NCBI GenBank assembly: GCA_016859345.1
Contig: CM029121.1
Coordinates: forward strand, 9,822,911 to 9,886,910
Reading direction: 5' to 3'
DNA length: 64,000 nt
DNA from: Istiophorus platypterus
Taxonomy: Eukaryota > Chordata > Actinopteri > Istiophoriformes > Istiophoridae
Part shown: one piece after another, positions 27,138 through 56,600 of the stretch
Layout: each line of letters starts with the position of its first letter
Position numbering within the stretch: position 1 is the stretch's first letter
Program-made: the position numbers and the translations under genes
Notes under the pieces: model-generated
What the model saw: the letters and a program-made list of their open reading frames with translations, nothing else
Told to the model about the DNA's origin: nothing
Databases searched by the model: none

Positions 27138-29524
27138 GGTGAATGCTTCATGTGTAATTTGTTGTGGATGGAGAGGCCAAATCGTGTGACTTAAAGGGAT
27201 AGTCTGACGATTTAGTATTGCATTTCCCTCAAGTTGGGGACTCAGAAGCACAGCTCGGACGACGCTGGCGTTTCGAAGCCCATGTTGATATTTTGAGTTT
27301 ACAAAAATCAATTCTTTGGTAAGAGTCCTTTACATTTGGTTGGAAGAGAAATGAACTTTAACCAAACTAGGTACTGTGACATTTTACAAAGGTTAAACCT
27401 TGATAGATGATGCTGCGTATGACCCGTTTCACACATTTTTGACATATCTGTACTGCAGTTTTATTTATCAGCCAACATAGAATATGCCCTTACCAATATA
27501 TACTTCACTTATGCAAAGCGCATCTTAACCAACAATGTAATGACACAATTAGTTTTAAGGGTTGAAACCAAGGCAGCGGGGGCCTACGTATCCTGAATTT
27601 AAGTCCCCTGGTATTTGACCCTCTGTGTCTGGTTGCCTCCAATTATCTTTCAAACTTTGTGCCCCCAGTTTCACATGAGATTTTTTTATTATAAATCTCT
27701 AGTCTCCACACTAAAACTGAGATAACCCTGATGACACCACTAATATAGGATTTGATGTTTTCTCAAACTTGACAAAGCTCCTACACAGGAGTCACAGGAG
27801 ATGTTACACAACTGCATATCCACAGGCAGAGTGGAACGGCACACGACTAATACACTATGTGTAAAACTGAGTGAGTTCCCTTTCAAAAATAGCAACACTT
27901 TCATGATGATACACAAAAGACACTCGTTTCTTTCCACTTGCGTAATTTACAGAAACAGATTCTTACAAAAGACATGGAAGCAGGGTGGCATTTCTCTCTT
28001 TTATTAGATTATAATCCGCAGAGCTTAAAATATTAAATTGCTTTTAACTTAGTTAATAATTAAAATACATAAAAACGAGAGCCAGAACTGAAGAACCCTG
28101 CAAAAAAAAGAATTAAAATAAATAAAAAAAGGAGAATTATAAACCCATCCTCCTCCATACAGAGGCTACGTCTGACAGAACCCGCTTGTGATTCTTTGCA
28201 CAGTAAAGTCCAAGCAGACTGTGCTTTTTCTATACATATGTAATGATACCATTATTGTTATTATTTCTGGGCTAATTCTCCTCTGATAATGCTTTTCAAA
28301 ATTTAAAGGGACAGGTAAAAATAAAAACCAGATGATTTTTAGATTTGCACTGGGAGTACTGGTGTCTGCTAAAGAGCAGAGCAGCTCCACCCCCATCTCT
28401 CTCACCCCTCTCTCTGTCTCCATCTCTCACTCTCTGGGCCTGCAGACATTACCTCATGTCTTTGTCCTTCTATGATGCTGGAGTGGGTGGTGGTGTTGGT
28501 GGTTTAAGGGGTTGCTGCTGTGCTGAACTAAGGGCACCAGTCTGTCTCAAGAGCATCCTTTCTCTGTTCAGATTAGAGATCTAACATACAATCTTTTATC
28601 ATTTTCTTCTGTCTCCATGTTTCTGTCATTCTGTGTGTCTGCTGCCCTCTACAGGTAAGCTCTGGGACATGTTTAGCAGGGGTACACCAGGTGATTATGT
28701 GACTGTGCTGCGGTTAAACACGATCTGTCATACAGAGGGGTGAGCAGTCTGGAGAACAAGGGACAGAGAATGGAGAAAAGAAAAAAAAGAGAGTAACCTC
28801 TCTCTGGCAGCAGTCACGTATTCTCTCATGTCCTGAGTAGGAAGCACTTTAATCATCCCCGACATAAGCAACCCAAACAGTGATTGGCTAGTATCGCCCC
28901 GTCAGGCAGTATCGTGGCTCCCTACTGTCCAGCATGGTGGCCAAGCGGCTGCAGGCCACTTCCCGCAGCTGCAGGAGGAAGGATGGACGAGCCCGCAGGT
29001 GAGCAGAGACGCCTCTGCTTCACACATCAACAACAACACTGTACAATAGTAGGTCAAAGCAAAGCAGAGCCCCCTTCCTGTACTGTATGTTAGGTAGAGG
29101 ATAGAGGGAGGGCGAAGGGCTGACAGACACACTGCACCCCCCCAAACAGCCCCCCCAAAAAAAAAAAAAAAAACTTCAACAGAAATACAAATGAAATAAA
29201 ACCAAAAATAAAACATACACATACTTTTTTGTTCCTAGTTTAAATTGCAGAGAAGATGGGAGGGATTTGCCCCTGGGAGGAACGCGCACGCCAATTCCTG
29301 CTGGCGTAACCCCCCCCCCCCCCCCCAACCACCCCCACCCCCACCACAAAAAATACCCCCCCCTTCCCTCTGGCTGGTTGGTTGGTGTCGTAGCGAAATA
29401 TAAGGGTAGTGGAAGGTCTCTCAAGTCCTGCTGGCACCGAGGAAGGGGGCCAGGCCGTCTTTCCTTCTCTCCTCTATCTTATCTTCTATCATCCCCGGGG
29501 CTGCTGTCTCACCGCCTCCCCCGC
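27138..29524. other. kcnj11-mob2 convergent intergenic region / mob2 3'UTR
   Basis: No coding exon supported. The right part is presumably mob2 3'UTR (minus strand). A minus-strand ATTAAA at 28848-28853 and AATAAA at 27996-28001 are candidate poly(A) signals, and I cannot choose between them. Low-complexity runs: poly(A) about 29157-29174 and poly(C) about 29311-29327. The word TTAAAGGGATAGTCTGA at about 27192 resembles the end of common fish inverted-repeat elements. Confidence 0.5.
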
Positions 29525-43590
<14,066 letters not shown>

Positions 43591-46500
43591 TTTGCAACTT
43601 AGTCCGTTTTTGGAGTTTTTCTGAGAGTGCATGTCCGTCTTATCTCCAGAAAAGGAGCAGTAATCTCCAACCATAGCTTAAAACATGAAGGTGTGATGTG
43701 GGATTATCCCCCTTCGGGTTGTTGGGTCGCGGCGCGTCCGGATCTCTCCGGGGCTCGATCTTTGTCGCAGACTCTCTGCGCTGCGAAAAGGAAAACTTCG
43801 TGGGGACTTTGTGCAAGGCCCGCCCCCTCCGCCCGTTTCGTCCAATCAGAGGAGGGGAGACGGCCGGGGGGGCGGGCCTTGCTGACGTCGGAGTCTGCCC
43901 ATGTGGACGTGGTACGTGCTTGTCCCCTTAGGTGTAGTTACAATGTAGCGACAGGTGGTCGGCTAATAACGGGGACCGCGGTGGTGTAGAGAGGTGTCGC
44001 TGTCTTTTCTACGGTAACTGCAGTAGAGTAGGTTCATAAAGGCGTGACTTTTCAATGACCCCCCGAAAAAAAATCATAATATATTTCTTTATTTGAAAGA
44101 AAATGATTAATAATCTGTCAGTTCAACATTATTTACATCAAAGCCGCAGCATTATAACTTTGACCTTAAGTGGGATGCTTTCATGGAGGAAGCAGCTACT
44201 CTTATTATACGTATACACATATCCTATCCTATCACATTTCATGTCCACACAACTGTATATACACACAGACATACATACAATAAAACAGCTAAATAAGCTG
44301 CCATATAATATACTTAACTTAAACTGAGTAAACTCAGAAATTAGTGTTAGTGAAAATCCAAGTTTTCAGTTGTAGGCCCTTGGCTAGATGTCAAATTAGG
44401 TATTAAAACATCAATGACCTAAATAAGTACAATCAGAAAAGAAGAAAACAGGCAAAACCTTAAGCAGCTGAAAGGGCTTCTATGTCAGCCTTAAGACTGG
44501 AATAAGTGAGTTTCAGCAGGTTTACTACTTCATTGCAAATTCCTCACAACCTGTGTATATATAATGTAGGTAGTATCCCTTCTTTCAGTGTGAAAAGGCT
44601 AAGCACAGCATGAATGCTTTGAGTGCAGGGTGACATTCGTCCTGCTGATTCTGAACTTCACCTGGAGTGCAATTATGACAAGCTGGCAGCGGTCAGGCAT
44701 GTTCAAACATGATGGCAAGAGCTGAACAACCAGTGAGGGAATCAAACAAAGCCTGTCTGAGAGCCAAAGGCAGATTCATAAGAATACCTAGAAATAGTTT
44801 TCTTTGTGTCTTTGTGGGCAAGGCTTGTCAGAGGAATTGTTTGTAACAAGTAATTTTATAAATTTCATATTACGGACATGATTTAAAGCATGACTACAAT
44901 GTCATTGTCTAATTAAACTGTCAAAGGAGAGCTGAGTTAGCAGGACTTTATGACAAAATGAACGAGAGGAAGTGAGCACTGAATGATTGGAGTCATGCAA
45001 ATCATGAGAAGATTACAACTATTGTTAAGGAGCTAGCATTCCCTCGCCCTTCTTCCCTCTAATTATTGCCTCTCAACAAATGTCCTTACTTATTCCCTCT
45101 TCTATTACTCTCTTCACACATTTCTCCTCCCTTTTTTGTTGTTTTACCTTCCTCTCCCTCTCATTGTCTCTCGCTCTCTTTAACAAGTCGGTTTTCCCTC
45201 CGTCTCCTCAGACAAAACTTGTGGGGCCATGGTGGAGCTGCAAATGTGAGAATACTTGACGAGCTGGCTGCAGCAGCATGGACAGACACAAAGACACGCT
45301 AATCTGTGGGAATCTGTGGAGCTATGTGCACTCTTTGTATATGGGTGGGGGCAAGTAGTCGTGTGACAAAGATAAAAGAGATTGTGAGGGTGTATGAGAG
45401 AACTGTGCCTGTGTTTGTATGTATGGGAGCATGTAATTTGCGTGTACAAAGGTGTGTGGTTATACTGCAGACATGCCAGTGGAGCATGTTTACTGTGGAC
45501 TGTTGGATCCTCTGAGGTACCATTCGTTTATTTTCTAAAAGCCCCTATGTAATAAAAGAAACCATCTAAAAGAGTCAAAGGAATAGAGGTCCTGACAGGC
45601 GCCAGTCTGCACCCTCATCCTGCATGACTGACTGTCTTCCTGCTTCACACACTAGGACTGAAAATGTACTGGGCCTTGGTGGGTGGAGCTGGGGGATGCA
45701 TAGGCCCTGTGACTGGCTCCTGCTGTGGTAGCAGTGGTGAGGAACAGGGGAGAGGGGAGAGAGACCAGAACAGGGCACTGACTTTTCCCCTGGTGCTAAA
45801 TATAGCATCAGTCTGCCTGGCCTGGCCCATAAAGAACACAGAGAACAGTGCAAAGACAGGGAGGGGAGGTGGGGGATGCCATACGTGTGTGCGTTTGTGT
45901 GAGTTTGTGGGCATGCATAAATGAGTTGGCAACTTAATCAGAGACAGTCTAAGCAGTTGAGAGACTGCTAGGGAGCTGGGGCAGGGAATACAATGACCTG
46001 TAACGAGGTCTGTTTTGAGGGTTTTTAGTGGTGGCCTAGGGTTGTTGTGTTTTATTGTGAGAGCTGAGTATTAAATGTCAACACTTTTTTAGTAATAACT
46101 AAAAATGTGTGTTCAGCACTGAGTATTGAAAACTGGGAACTTTGGCCTCTTTTGTTAAATCAAAAAAATGTTCTGTAAAAAAAAAGAAAAAGAAAAAAAA
46201 AGCTAAAATGCTTATGCTTATGTTTCTGCTTAAACTCTGGTATCATACTGACACTACTATCAAGAAATTTTAAACAAAAAGCCAGCTATCTCTATATATA
46301 GTATAATACATCATACATACTGCATATAAAGTGATATGTGATATATACTAGAGTGTAGTATTGCTGTTAAGCTGATACATGTACTCGTGCACAACTTGTG
46401 ACCACCCAAGAGAAAACAGTTTGTTGCTATAATGGAAATCCCGTGCTCAGGGAACTTTCCATTAATTTGCTTCTGACTATTGGATCCGTGTGGTCACTGA

Positions 46501-49500
46501 AAATAGAAGACGTCCATTCGAGATCACTGGAGCTTGGTCTGAACCACTGCCTCTTCATTCACTGCTGTGTTAGTTTGGACAATGTGCTTCAAAGATTTAG
46601 CCATGGAAGTTAAGGAGGAGATGGCTTGTTATTTAAAGTGGCCTCTTCCTTGGTTAAACAGGTCATATGCAGTCACACCTGGAGCTTGTCGTGTTATTTG
46701 TGCTGTAGGCTATCGGTGCAGGTGGTGCCACTGAACTACACGAGTTAGACGTCTCTTACGCAACATCTGACGTGGATGGAAACCAACGGCCACATTCCAT
46801 CATCTGGCGGACAGAGGTTTACGCTTTCTTCTCTGCTAACGTCACAGTCACCTTCCCTTCCACTATGCAGACAGGACATGGCATCACTCAACTGCCACCT
46901 GCTCTCACCAAACCAGATATTGCCGCAAAGCACAGATTTCTGGCACTACGTACAATATACGCAGCATTTCACATATAGTTCTAAATAAAAAGGATGTGTG
47001 CTACATTAAAACAGCCTACATCAGATTACACACTCATTAGTTTGCATGTGTGGGAATGGGATTACATTAAGGGTTATGTAAGAATTATGGGGAGGATTGA
47101 TTTTTATCTATTTTTTTTTTTTAAATATAAAGGAAGTTGTGATTTATGTATAAAAAAAACAACCATTTTCAGTTTTAAAGTAACATACCTCACCATAAAC
47201 ATGTCTGGAGACTGAACCTCATGTAGCCTGACTATTGTCAGGCTAACAAGCTGATTCAAGTACACAAACCTAATTAAAAAAGAAACAAAACAACAACCTG
47301 GAGATAGAGACAGTAAAAGCCTAGATTTAATTAGAAAATACATCACTCATTTAAAAGACGGAAGGAGAAAAAATAAAGACTGTTTATGGAAACTCTGTGA
47401 CGTCAGTGACCTTGTGAGTGATTGATGTGTTATCCCTTAATCTAACGAGTGAAGAAATAACAAGAAGTAAAACAACCAAAGCAATAACTGATTAGACCAA
47501 CACATACCACAATGAATCAAAAGACGGGGAGAGAAGAAAATGTAAGTAATTCAAATCATTCGTGTTGGCATCATAACGCACCTGTTAGGGGGAGGTCATA
47601 CGCTTAAAAAAATGTTGTATTAATATGTTAAACTAAGGAACAAAGGTGCTCAAAGTTTTAACCATCTACTGAGATAGGAAAGATACACCGGACAGTTAAA
47701 CTACAACACAACTGACATAAAAACATTAAAACATTTTGGATAAAGCGTGTTAGCCTGCAGCACTCTCTTCACTGCTTAGAGAGATGGATGGCAGGCCCAA
47801 CAGGTTAGGTCTGAAAGTCAGCGGACATTCCACCTATTTGAGACAAAGAAAACACTGATTCCAGGCCAGCAGTAAATGAGTCACAACCATAGCAGATGTG
47901 CCTTGGGGCTTGGCAACAGCTCAGACCCGGCCCTGCCAGAGGGAATCTCCAGCCAATCACAGTTTAGATCAAAATGACAGACGGGTCAGGCACCCAACCG
48001 TGTTAAACAGAAATGAATAAATAAAAATCAATTTGCTCTGTAAGACCTTTAGTTTGTGTTGCATTCTGGGTGTGTGGGAGTGCGTAGTGTGTTTAGGTAA
48101 GGTCTTAGCCAGTGAAAACAGTGCAGACTGAAGGTCTTTGGTGCCTGGGGGTTTTCTATAGGCCTGGATAAAGGTCAGCAGGGCCAGGAGACACTCTGCA
48201 CACTGAACCCAGCGACCTGTCCGAGAATACCAACCTCTTCAATTTGATAAAAGAATGCTGTGTTTGACGCCACAGCTAGGAAAATGTGAATATAAAAAAA
48301 ATGTACCACCTGTCTACCACACACTCCTAAAAAAGAAAGAACTGATCCTGGAACAAGCAAGTCAACCAGACTAGGTTGCAGAAGCAACCTCATGCTACAA
48401 AACTGCAGATAAATGGACTGTGTGCACTGCATGAAAAGCTGAGTATGTGCTGCCTGTATGATGTTCCTGTAGAGCATATGTCTGTGCATGTGCAGACAAA
48501 ACTTGAGCCAGAATAGGCAGCATCAAACTTGGCAAAGCAGCAGGAGTCTACCTCTGACACCTCCACTCTAGGTATATGCAGTGCATTAAGCACTGTAACT
48601 GCTGCCATATCTTTCTTATTAGACAATGCATGGCATTTTAGATGTCACATTAATGTATTAAGCCCTTTAAAAAGGTCTAACCATTTTTTGTTCATAATTT
48701 TTTTCGTTTGACCTATTCTCTCCTTTCCACCTTTAAGGCCTTGAAGTCCTCATCATCTCTTTCCCTGTGCAGTCTCTCTCTCCCAGGCTTCATCTCTCCT
48801 TTGCTCTGCATTCCTGTAGGGGAAGGGCTGCATGTAAAGACATGCCATTGCTCTCCACACACACAGCCTGGCTAAACAAAGAAGGAAAAGAGAAAGAAGA
48901 GGAAAAAGAGCAACATGAAGATTGAACTAAAGGATGTCAAGAGCAGGAAATCTAAGGAGTATAGGTCTCATTTTAGTTTGACTTGGCTTTCCCTGTGTGG
49001 ACAGTAGATGTGCTCACCTCATGAGGAAACATATTAGGGTTCAACTTCATGCTCTGTTTAACAGCAGCAATGGCATGAAGTAAAAATACTCACATACCAG
49101 ATTGCCACTGCATTTTTAATCCAATTAGAAATCAAGGTAATTTGGATTTGTAAAGGTTTAACTGTTTCTGGCTATAGAGAGATTTAAACAGGAAGTTTGC
49201 AAGGAAGAGAAAGTGGCCAAGTATGTTTGAAAGACAAAACCCTGTTCTGACGGGTTTATGACTAAGGGAGGAGAGGGCTTTAGCAAGATGGAGGAGAGGA
49301 GATGAGAAATACCAGACTTATGTCCAGACCTTTATAAATCATTATCTCCATGGATACTGCTTAGATTAACCACTATCAGCAGGAATGGGCCAGAAGGGAA
49401 TATGGGGAGTAGACGGGGATGAAATGGAAGAAGGCAACAGACGAGGAGGAAGGAAGTGAGAACATGGGAGTAGTTAAGATAAGTTAAGCGAGATGGGGTG

Positions 49501-52500
49501 AACAGAGGACACCGGAGCAGTCAGGAACTGAAAAGCAGAACAGGAAAAGGGAGAACGGATGAGAGAAACAACAGAACTTTGGATGAGAGGAGAGGAGTGA
49601 AAGAGTTTGGCTCAGTGTGGTAGGTTGTCACAGCATGCCCCAGCCGCCCACTATACTCCTCCTCCCTACATTCCTTAACAGGGGGGAGGTCTCTATCCAT
49701 CCTACAGTTCCCCACCTGGGCAGCCAAACACCTGTCAAGTGTAGGAGCACACACACACACAAACGCACAAACAAGAACGGTACCTGTGAGCCCTGGGGCT
49801 CAGGTGCAAGGTCAGCTATGTTATAATGCTCAACACACTGACAATGGTGATAAGGTCACAGATAAGCGATCAAGGTGGGTGAGACAGGTGATATGGCTGA
49901 CCTGTGGAATAACCTGTGACCTGCTTCTGCGTCACAGGTGCTAGTAGCCAGAATATGACATTGTCCCTGGGCCTGAAGGTAGAAGGAGAATTGTAATGAG
50001 GCCTTAGTGTCCCCCTAATGGCTGCGGGTCGATGGCAGGTTCGTTCCATCATCAGTGTCAAGATTAATCACATGACAAAAGAAATGAGGCACAAAGACAG
50101 GATGTGAAGGTGGGTGTACTGTGCACTTATAAAACTTATACGAGGTAACAGAGAGGTGAGAGAACCCATCACTGCATAGTAATGAGAAGGGACAAGAATA
50201 TGAGTACAGCTCATGACCAACTGTTCCCAAAGTGTTCAAACTTATAGCTCTCATGATATTGGAGTATTTTTACTTGCACACAAGTGAAGGTGTGTCATGT
50301 GTTATGCCATGTGCTTTGCTGGAAGAAATAGAACAGTTCCCCCAAAGGCTACAAGTCTCTAATAAACCTCAAAAAAGGAAAAGAATGTGGCTTTTCCTTG
50401 GCAGAATGTGATAACCTTGGCACTGACACTAGGACACACACATACACACACACACAAACGTAACCTGTTGATCTCCCAACTGCAGATAAAATTCAGAACA
50501 TTTCTGAGCCAAACCAAAATATTACCTACAGATTACAGCTCCAATGTAACACAACAGTGCGTAGTTCTGGGCATGAGAAAGAGGAACATTCCTTGTTGTG
50601 TACACACACACACACATGCACACGCACAAACGAGCAGGGATATCAGCTAGGTGTGAGAGCAACACTGCCACCCGCTGGCAAAAAATGTAGGTGTGCAGAG
50701 CTTTCACATTGGGGAGGTGAAGTCAAAGATAAAACCTTTTCATGCCTGGAGGGAAGAAAAATGACTCCAGAAAGAAATTCAGACAAAATTAAAGCTTTTT
50801 TTTTAATGATTTTTTTTTTAAAGCATTTGAGTAAGGAGAAAGCTGGGAGTGGGCTACATTACCATGTGTAGTACCCACCCCTGGAAAAGGCCTCTGAGTG
50901 CAGACACTGTCTGAATCTTACGTAACCTCACAGCTACACTGAGTGTTCCATTCCATCTTTCCATTCCAGGTTTTATTATAAGGGTGTGGATGCTCTGTGT
51001 GCATGTGTGTGAGAGTGTGTGTGTTTTTTGTGACACCTGAAACTGAACCAGGACTGTGCTGACGCTGTGGACGCCAGCATCCTTTGAAGACTGTAAAACT
51101 TAAGAGATTCTTTCCACTACTGCTTTCATGTCAAACGTGAAAAATAAAGACACAGGGAGCAATAGTATAGCAGTTTTTTTTAGTGAAACCACTGAATGAG
51201 GAGAGGTGAGGTTTAGGGGTAAGAAGAGGGGAGTTTGTGATGTATAGAGGAGGTTGCATGGAGAAAAGGGGAAGAGCTGTAGTCAAACATATTCTGCTGT
51301 TTGCTTTGGAGCACAAGCAACAGCCTGTGTGTGTGCGAGAGTGGTAGAGAATAAAGGTGGAGGGAGCTGGATATAGAGGAAAGACCGTCATGGAATACAG
51401 GGATAGATGGAGGAAGCGAAGAGGAGGTGGCGGTAAATGGACTGAGGTAGCGCCCATGTTTGCACAGGATGCGGGTCTGTGGGGTGGAGCATGATGGGGT
51501 AGGCTATGGGGCTTCAGCATGAACAGAGTACTCTTTTCATGGTTGTAAAAATAAAAAAATAAAATGCAAAACAACAAAACCAGAGAGAAATGCCTGCATA
51601 GATTTCCAGGTCTGGATGGAAAGAGGCTCTTAGTTAAAGCAGCAAAGAGTTGATTAGAGTAGAAACTGTACAACACATTCAGAGTACACAAGCCCTGACA
51701 GACCATAAGGTGAAGCGCAACATAACACTCCTGCAAAATAGGTGACAGCACATTTAAGCTGCAAAGTCGACAAGCAGGCTCTCGGGGAGACTGGACAGAA
51801 CAGAGACAAAGACAGCTCAGTGGGGATGGTTGTTAAGTCTCAAAAACAAATGATGCAGGGATAAAAAGGAGGGTGTGGGCTTCATGCAGACATTTTGGGT
51901 TGTTTCTGTTTCCTGCTCCAAGGCTGTGCATGCCTACCCTGATCCAGCTCATTAACTCCTAAGTGAGGCCATTTAGTCACAGATATCCTAGTGAGCGGAA
52001 TGTGGATGCATATAAACTATAGTGCTTCCCAGAACAAACATACCAACACACACGGACTAAAATATAAATAATGTCTCTTTAACATGGAGATGTAAGCTAG
52101 AGTAATTGGTACTGATGGCCTGACAAACCACGATACGCAACGGCAGGGAATGAGTGACTGATCAATGTTGAGCAGTCAGTTCATCACTGCTTGAGTGGCT
52201 GTGTTGACATATTCTACATGTCACTCTGACCCAAACACAGCGTGTAATATGACATGAGGTCAGATATGTGAAAAATGCTTAAAATATTTGCTATATAATG
52301 ACAGGTATGACACAGCGTCATCCTGAAGCCCGAGGGATTTAAACCAAAGAAGCCATCACGTCTGGAGAAATGATAATGATTTCAAACCAGCTAATAAGAT
52401 CGACATGCTGCCTAGAGAGCAGTAGTTCGCCTCTCAGCTCACTCGCCTGTTTCTAGGTGTATTATATAAGGCGAGCTGCGAGTCTGCATTCCCTTTGCCC

Positions 52501-52504
52501 ACAC

Positions 52505-52509
<5 letters not shown>

Positions 52510-52532
<23 letters not shown>
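52510..52532 (+). repeat. poly(A) run followed by short duplication
   Basis: 23 A followed by GAATCCAAGAAGAATCC, in which GAATCC recurs. Nothing upstream is recognisable as a retroposon. Confidence 0.9.
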
Positions 52533-52536
<4 letters not shown>

Positions 52537-53653
52537 CCAAGAAGAATCCAAAACAAACTTGAGAGATGAAAGCATGAAGTTTGGGGGACCCTGATCCCAA
52601 GAGGAAAGGGTTCCATTTCCTGCATCAGCAGACACCGAGCACAGTTCCACCAGACTGTCTGGCATCTGAGCGAATAGTAACGCTGGAGTTTGATTTGTTA
52701 TTTCACCCAGTCCAATGCCCTGCTTGCTCTATAACCCTGGGAACACGAAATGAACTGACCAGGTCTACACTTGCTGAGCTGGAGGATCTTACACTGCTGT
52801 ATTCTCACGAAGATCTGAATAATATTCTACTAAATTTACTCATTTCTCATAGGCATTAAAAAGAGTCTTTTGTGAGGTTATTTGGCCTTTCTTTATTTAT
52901 CACTACCATTTTTATCTGTTGGACACTTAGAGACTTATATCACTATATGTTATAAAGAAATGGGAAAATGGATAATGAAATGACAAAAAGGAGAATGTGA
53001 GATTGGACTGAAAGAAACACTTTCATGAAAAAAAAGAAGATGAATTTGTAGTTGTTGCTTGAATTTGTACCAGTATTGACTCTCTTTGGACAAAACTTCA
53101 AATTTTGTCCAGGTCTCCTGTGTTGGCGTTCCTTGTTGTAGATTTGCTTTGACTCTTCAGCTTGGTTAATGATGCAGGCTTCTGAGAACACACCCATATC
53201 CCTGTACTGTGTCATTCAGTTTCTGACACTGTCCTCCACAGACGTGAGTGCATGGACAATTAGTATCCATTAGCCACAGTGCTTTTCGTAGAGTAGCTGT
53301 TATCTCGGGAGAGCGTTGCTGGAGTCGCCACAGCAGCAGAAGGTCTCTGAGAGTCTGGCTGGCCTTAAAAACAACCAACTCACATCTGCTGCTCTGCTTA
53401 TCAAAACAACCGCACGGTGAAATAGAGCAAACAAGGACATATTAAAAGAAGAGTACAACCAGTGCCTCCCAGCCCACCCACCCACCAGACCCCTGAGTGG
53501 TGCATTTTAAAAGTTCATTAGTACTGCTTACACATTCTGTCAGAGTAACCAGTTCACAAGGTGCTTCGATGAAAAACTAGGGCTGTCCCCGAACAAGGAT
53601 GTTCAGACGAGACTCAGAGTCCGCACTTCTACCCGACTGATCCAGCGGCATGG

Positions 53654-53695
53654 GGTGTGTGTGTGTGTGTGTGTGTTTGTGTATGTGTGTGTGCA
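53654..53695 (+). repeat. (GT)n imperfect microsatellite
   Basis: GT run interrupted by TTGT and ATGT, upstream of mob2 exon 1. Confidence 0.9.
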
Positions 53696-56600
53696 CATGT
53701 GGGGCTCAGTTTGTAAAGTTGCTTAACTATAAAGTCCATTCTGTTTTTTTCAAATAGTGATAGTAGGTAGAGAAAAGAGGCACAAAAGTTGAGAAAAAAA
53801 AGTTAGGTAAAAAGGAACAAAAATAAATGACAAGCCAATGTTGTACAAGAGAATTAGTTTACCAAAAATTCCTTAGAGTACAAACAAAAAAAAGAAGACA
53901 AAACAAACCCCCCCCCCCCCCAATGACTAGATGAGATCTCTCCACCATCTGATAGCAGAGGAAACTCTGGTCCATTGTGTGAGTTTGATTAACAATGGGA
54001 GTGGATGAAGGCGTAGGAAGTGGTAAGTCCCGGGATTGGGCAAAGAGGTGAAGAGAAGCATGTGACTGAAGGAGGCCAACAGATTAACAAACCAAAAAGC
54101 AAGCTGGTGGAAAATATGAGCAAACCGGTGCTCCGTGCACAAAGTTCTGGTGAGTGTGTCTCTGCGTGCATTTCAACCACTAATCGGCTTAAAGGTGTGT
54201 ATGTGTGTGAGTGCTTGAATGAAGCAAGAAGCAACACCTCTCCTCCCCAGAGGGGAAGTCTAATCTCTCCAAGGAAGATACTTAGAAAGGAGACAGGCAT
54301 GATATAACCACCAGCACCACCTGTCATGGATATCTACCCATAACAACAAGAAAACTGCCACCGAAAACAGCAGCAGCTCAAAAACAAGATGTAGAGATCG
54401 TTAACCCACAGCAAGTCCCATAACCCAGAGCAGTGACAGTACGCATGGACTGTGGGCTGAGTACATGTTCCACCCAAAGACTTATTTTCCGATAATTAGC
54501 TATGACAGCAGATCATGTAGGGATGTCAGTAAATATCAGTCTCAGAGGCCTAATCAAGAGAAAAAACACAAGGTGTGTACGTGTTAGGCAGAGGGCAAAA
54601 CCAGAGAGGTGCTGTTAGGTAAGTCATGATGTTGACATCACGTGTTTCTGTGTCACGGCCACAGCAGAGAAGAGTGAGGGGGAAGCTTAGAGACATAAGA
54701 GAAAAGGCAGAAAATTGGAGCATTGCTGAATTGAACAGCGAGGCGATGCCCTTTGTCAGGGACTGGCAATGAGGAAATATAAGAGCGCATCCTTAGTCAG
54801 TCTGCTGTGAGAAAAGATGCACAAACACAATCCTATGGAGCCATAAAAATACTTAACACAGTGAAAACCATAGAATGATGTGTACATTAAAAAAAAAAAA
54901 TCCTCACCAACACATATGCTACAAAACAAAAGGCATGCCTGTTGTCTACAGATGGTGCATCAATGAGCAAGGGAAGGAAGTGGGCGGAGGCAGCTGCTGC
55001 CAGTGTCAGAATGGGAAAATAAAAGAGAGGTGGATATAAAGGAGGCTCAAGAGAGGTCAAATCAATTGATGTCCTTGGAGCAGTGAGAGCAGGGACGTGT
55101 GTGTCCGTCCACTGCTGCTGTCGCACTATGTCACACTGTCCTCCGCCGGCTGCACATGTAGAGGATGAGCTGTGATATTAAGAATATAACCTGATCCTTT
55201 TATGAGCGGATGAGATCAGTGGCTTTCGACACCATGAAGTTGAGCATGTGTGTCCGTGTGCGTGTCCTCACCAAGGGATTCAGGTGTAAACAAGACTGAT
55301 TGGCTGGATGTAGAGGAGTAACTGGTAGATGAGTTTATGCAGTGACATCATCTGTGCTGGAGGGGGATGGGAGGGTTCCTAGTGCAGTGTGCACATCTGT
55401 CTTCAACATGCAAGACTTCAACAATGGTACAAAACACAAAAAACCAACAAACAACAACAACAAAAACAAACAAAACAAAAGAACCCCCCCCCCTTGAAAT
55501 TAAGACCATAACAGGCTGGGAGAGCAGACGAATTTCTATGATAGAAAAGGGGCATTTAAGGTTAGTCCTTGTTGGCCCACAGCCTCCGAGCTCTGGAAGT
55601 GAACGTAATAACGTCACCTCTGAACATGCTGGAGTCAGCATTCTGCAGCAACCGCGTTCGCTCCGGAGCAGCCTCTCCACCACAGCTACTCTCTGATTAA
55701 ATAGAGTCTAACAAGGAGGGAGTTCATTGTGTGTGTGTGTGCGTGTGTGTGTGTGTGTAACTCATTAATCTGAAAATGATGCAAGCGCGATCTAGTTGTG
55801 CTTTCAATGTGCAAGAATTTGACTTGAATCTGTACATAATACGATTGCACTTATGGAGGCTATTTAAAACTTTCCTAGTCTGTTTTTTCACGTCTTCCTC
55901 TCCACTCTATCCTCGGTAACAGCGCCATGTCAGATGGTAGATAATTGAAACAAATGAGGGGGCGCAGCTGCCAAAGGGACTGCAGCACAGAGGCAATTAC
56001 AAAGAGTGTATGTTTTACTGTGAGACGGAGAGCGGAGAGCTGCTTACCTACTCACCACCACCTTCTCCGTTTAATTAGACTGCACCAGACCTCCCCTCCC
56101 TCTTATTCTCACAAGGGACAAACGCAACAAACAGGAAGTGAGGCGCCAAGGCACTTCCTTTCTCCCTTCAAATGGGATTCCTGTTCCAAGAGGCTATGCA
56201 GATAAGTCATGGGCCTCTGCAACAACTACTATAACCGATTTGCCGCCTTCACAGCCCATACAAAGCCTCCAGGCCCATTGTTCTGTTACTGAATTCTGTC
56301 CAACCCTTTTCCTGCCACCTGACCAACCTACAAACTGCGCCAAACACAATAAAGCCATTATCCACTCGCCAATTGGGCCACCAAGCAGCTGTAACAAGTT
56401 TTTCCATGCCCACAGTGCACCTGCTACACTGCACTTTTACTCTGCTACACTGCACATAATATTCGTCTGATCGGCCCAGACTGAAGCATTTCTAGCTCAG
56501 TGTGTTACAGGACATGTTCTGGGTTCTTTCTCTTAATTTGTTTACCTTCCTTTTGTTTTATTCTTTATGATATTAACTGATGAAAAACTGTATTTAACTA

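Noticed and set aside
43627..43989. 120-codon + strand open frame in the mob2 CpG region
   Set aside because: CpG-rich sequence is depleted of stop codons; the translation has no recognisable domain. Mentioned only as a possible divergent transcript.
51131..51751. 206-codon open frame on the minus strand
   Set aside because: The translation is rich in Ser, Leu, Phe, Pro and His with no recognisable domain or conserved motif, the + strand here is purine-rich (which suppresses minus-strand stops), and there is no coding-like context. Treated as chance.
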